A stretch of 30,858 nt of DNA, from the NCBI GenBank assembly GCA_003241215.1, contig QFOL01000014.1:1-30858 (forward strand), written 5' to 3'. The notes beneath the pieces are model-generated. The model worked only from the letters and a program-made list of their open reading frames with translations. It was not told the DNA's origin and searched no databases. Source of the DNA: Agrobacterium fabrum. GTDB taxonomy: Bacteria > Pseudomonadota > Alphaproteobacteria > Rhizobiales > Rhizobiaceae. Made by a program: the position numbers and the translations under genes. Positions 30,590 through 30,858 of the stretch are shown piece by piece. Positions within the stretch are counted from its first letter, which is position 1; the number at the start of each line of letters is the position of its first letter.

Positions 30590-30858
30590 CAACGAAACCG
30601 GATCAAAAAAGCGCACGCGTTGAACCGCATCAGCGGCAAGACCGTTTTGCAACGCTCAGCTTCGAACGGGAAATTGCCGTTCCGCTATCGGCTCTCTGGC
30701 AGGTCTGGCTCTCACCCGCCGCCCGGGCGGTGTGGGCCTCTCCCTCGCCGTCGGTCACCGTGGAATTCCTGGAGGCGGACAGCAGGCTGGGCGGTCGCGA
30801 AGTGTCGCTCTGCAAGGTCGCCGGCCAGCCGGATATTCGCTGTGAATGCGGCTGGCTG
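30586..30858 (+). CDS. SRPBCC / AHSA1-domain protein (partial, runs off window)
   Basis: The first 91 residues are visible: a hydrophilic start and then a START/AHSA1-like fold beginning (FEREIAVPLSALWQVWLSP, later VTVEFLEADSRLGG). AAGGAGG lies 7 bases before the ATG, and the start overlaps the ArsR stop. Such proteins bind hydrophobic ligands or serve as Aha1-like or cyclase-like domains; the partner here is unknown. The gene continues beyond base 30858. Confidence 0.75.
   Translation, partial: MTTKPDQKSARVEPHQRQDRFATLSFEREIAVPLSALWQVWLSPAARAVWASPSPSVTVEFLEADSRLGGREVSLCKVAGQPDIRCECGWL

Noticed and set aside
1..30858. CRISPR arrays, tRNA/rRNA genes, insertion sequences or prophage genes
   Set aside because: No regularly spaced repeats, no conserved RNA gene sequence and no transposase or integrase proteins were recognised.

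Overview
The window looks like a chromosomal stretch of a Rhizobiaceae bacterium, most likely Agrobacterium or a close Rhizobium relative. This rests on the high-GC coding style, a palindromic intergenic element of the rhizobial type, the gene families present, and their order from memory. No database search was possible. No tRNA, rRNA, CRISPR array, transposase or integrase was seen.

Layout. 1-4103 (+): the tail of an ABC ATPase, a Tat-exported solute-binding protein, two permeases and a hydantoin/Asp-Glu racemase form a PotABCD-type import operon. A large palindromic repeat sits between the binding protein and the first permease. 4043-4939 (-): an unfamiliar winged-helix-like protein whose end overlaps the racemase. 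5517-9705 (+): an unusual four-gene cassette after an AT-rich non-coding stretch. It encodes an exported coiled-coil protein with a Cys-bracketed hydrophobic tip, a 621-residue coiled-coil protein with a central hydrophobic block, a papain/C39-like cysteine peptidase and a 160-residue orphan. The two large proteins resemble alpha-helical pore-forming toxin components in architecture. This is the best candidate here for an undescribed system.

9870-14848: a ChrA chromate transporter, a divergent ampR-ampC pair (LysR regulator and class C beta-lactamase) and an NCS2 uracil/xanthine permease. 14856-22611 (-): a complete cell-surface-signalling iron uptake locus, transcribed as ECF sigma factor (FecI type), FecR anti-sigma factor, TonB receptor with an STN signalling domain, FhuD-like binding protein, fused FhuB permease and siderophore-interacting reductase. 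The last four genes overlap or abut. The FhuC ATPase is absent.

22913-30858: a PLP-dependent trans-sulfuration enzyme divergent from an Lrp/AsnC regulator with palindromic candidate operators between them; a SAM methyltransferase divergent from a DUF4242-adenylate cyclase fusion; a large membrane-anchored AsmA-like protein; a small exported protein; a small HTH protein; and an ArsR regulator with two similar inverted-repeat candidate operators, translationally coupled to a SRPBCC/AHSA1 protein cut by the window edge.
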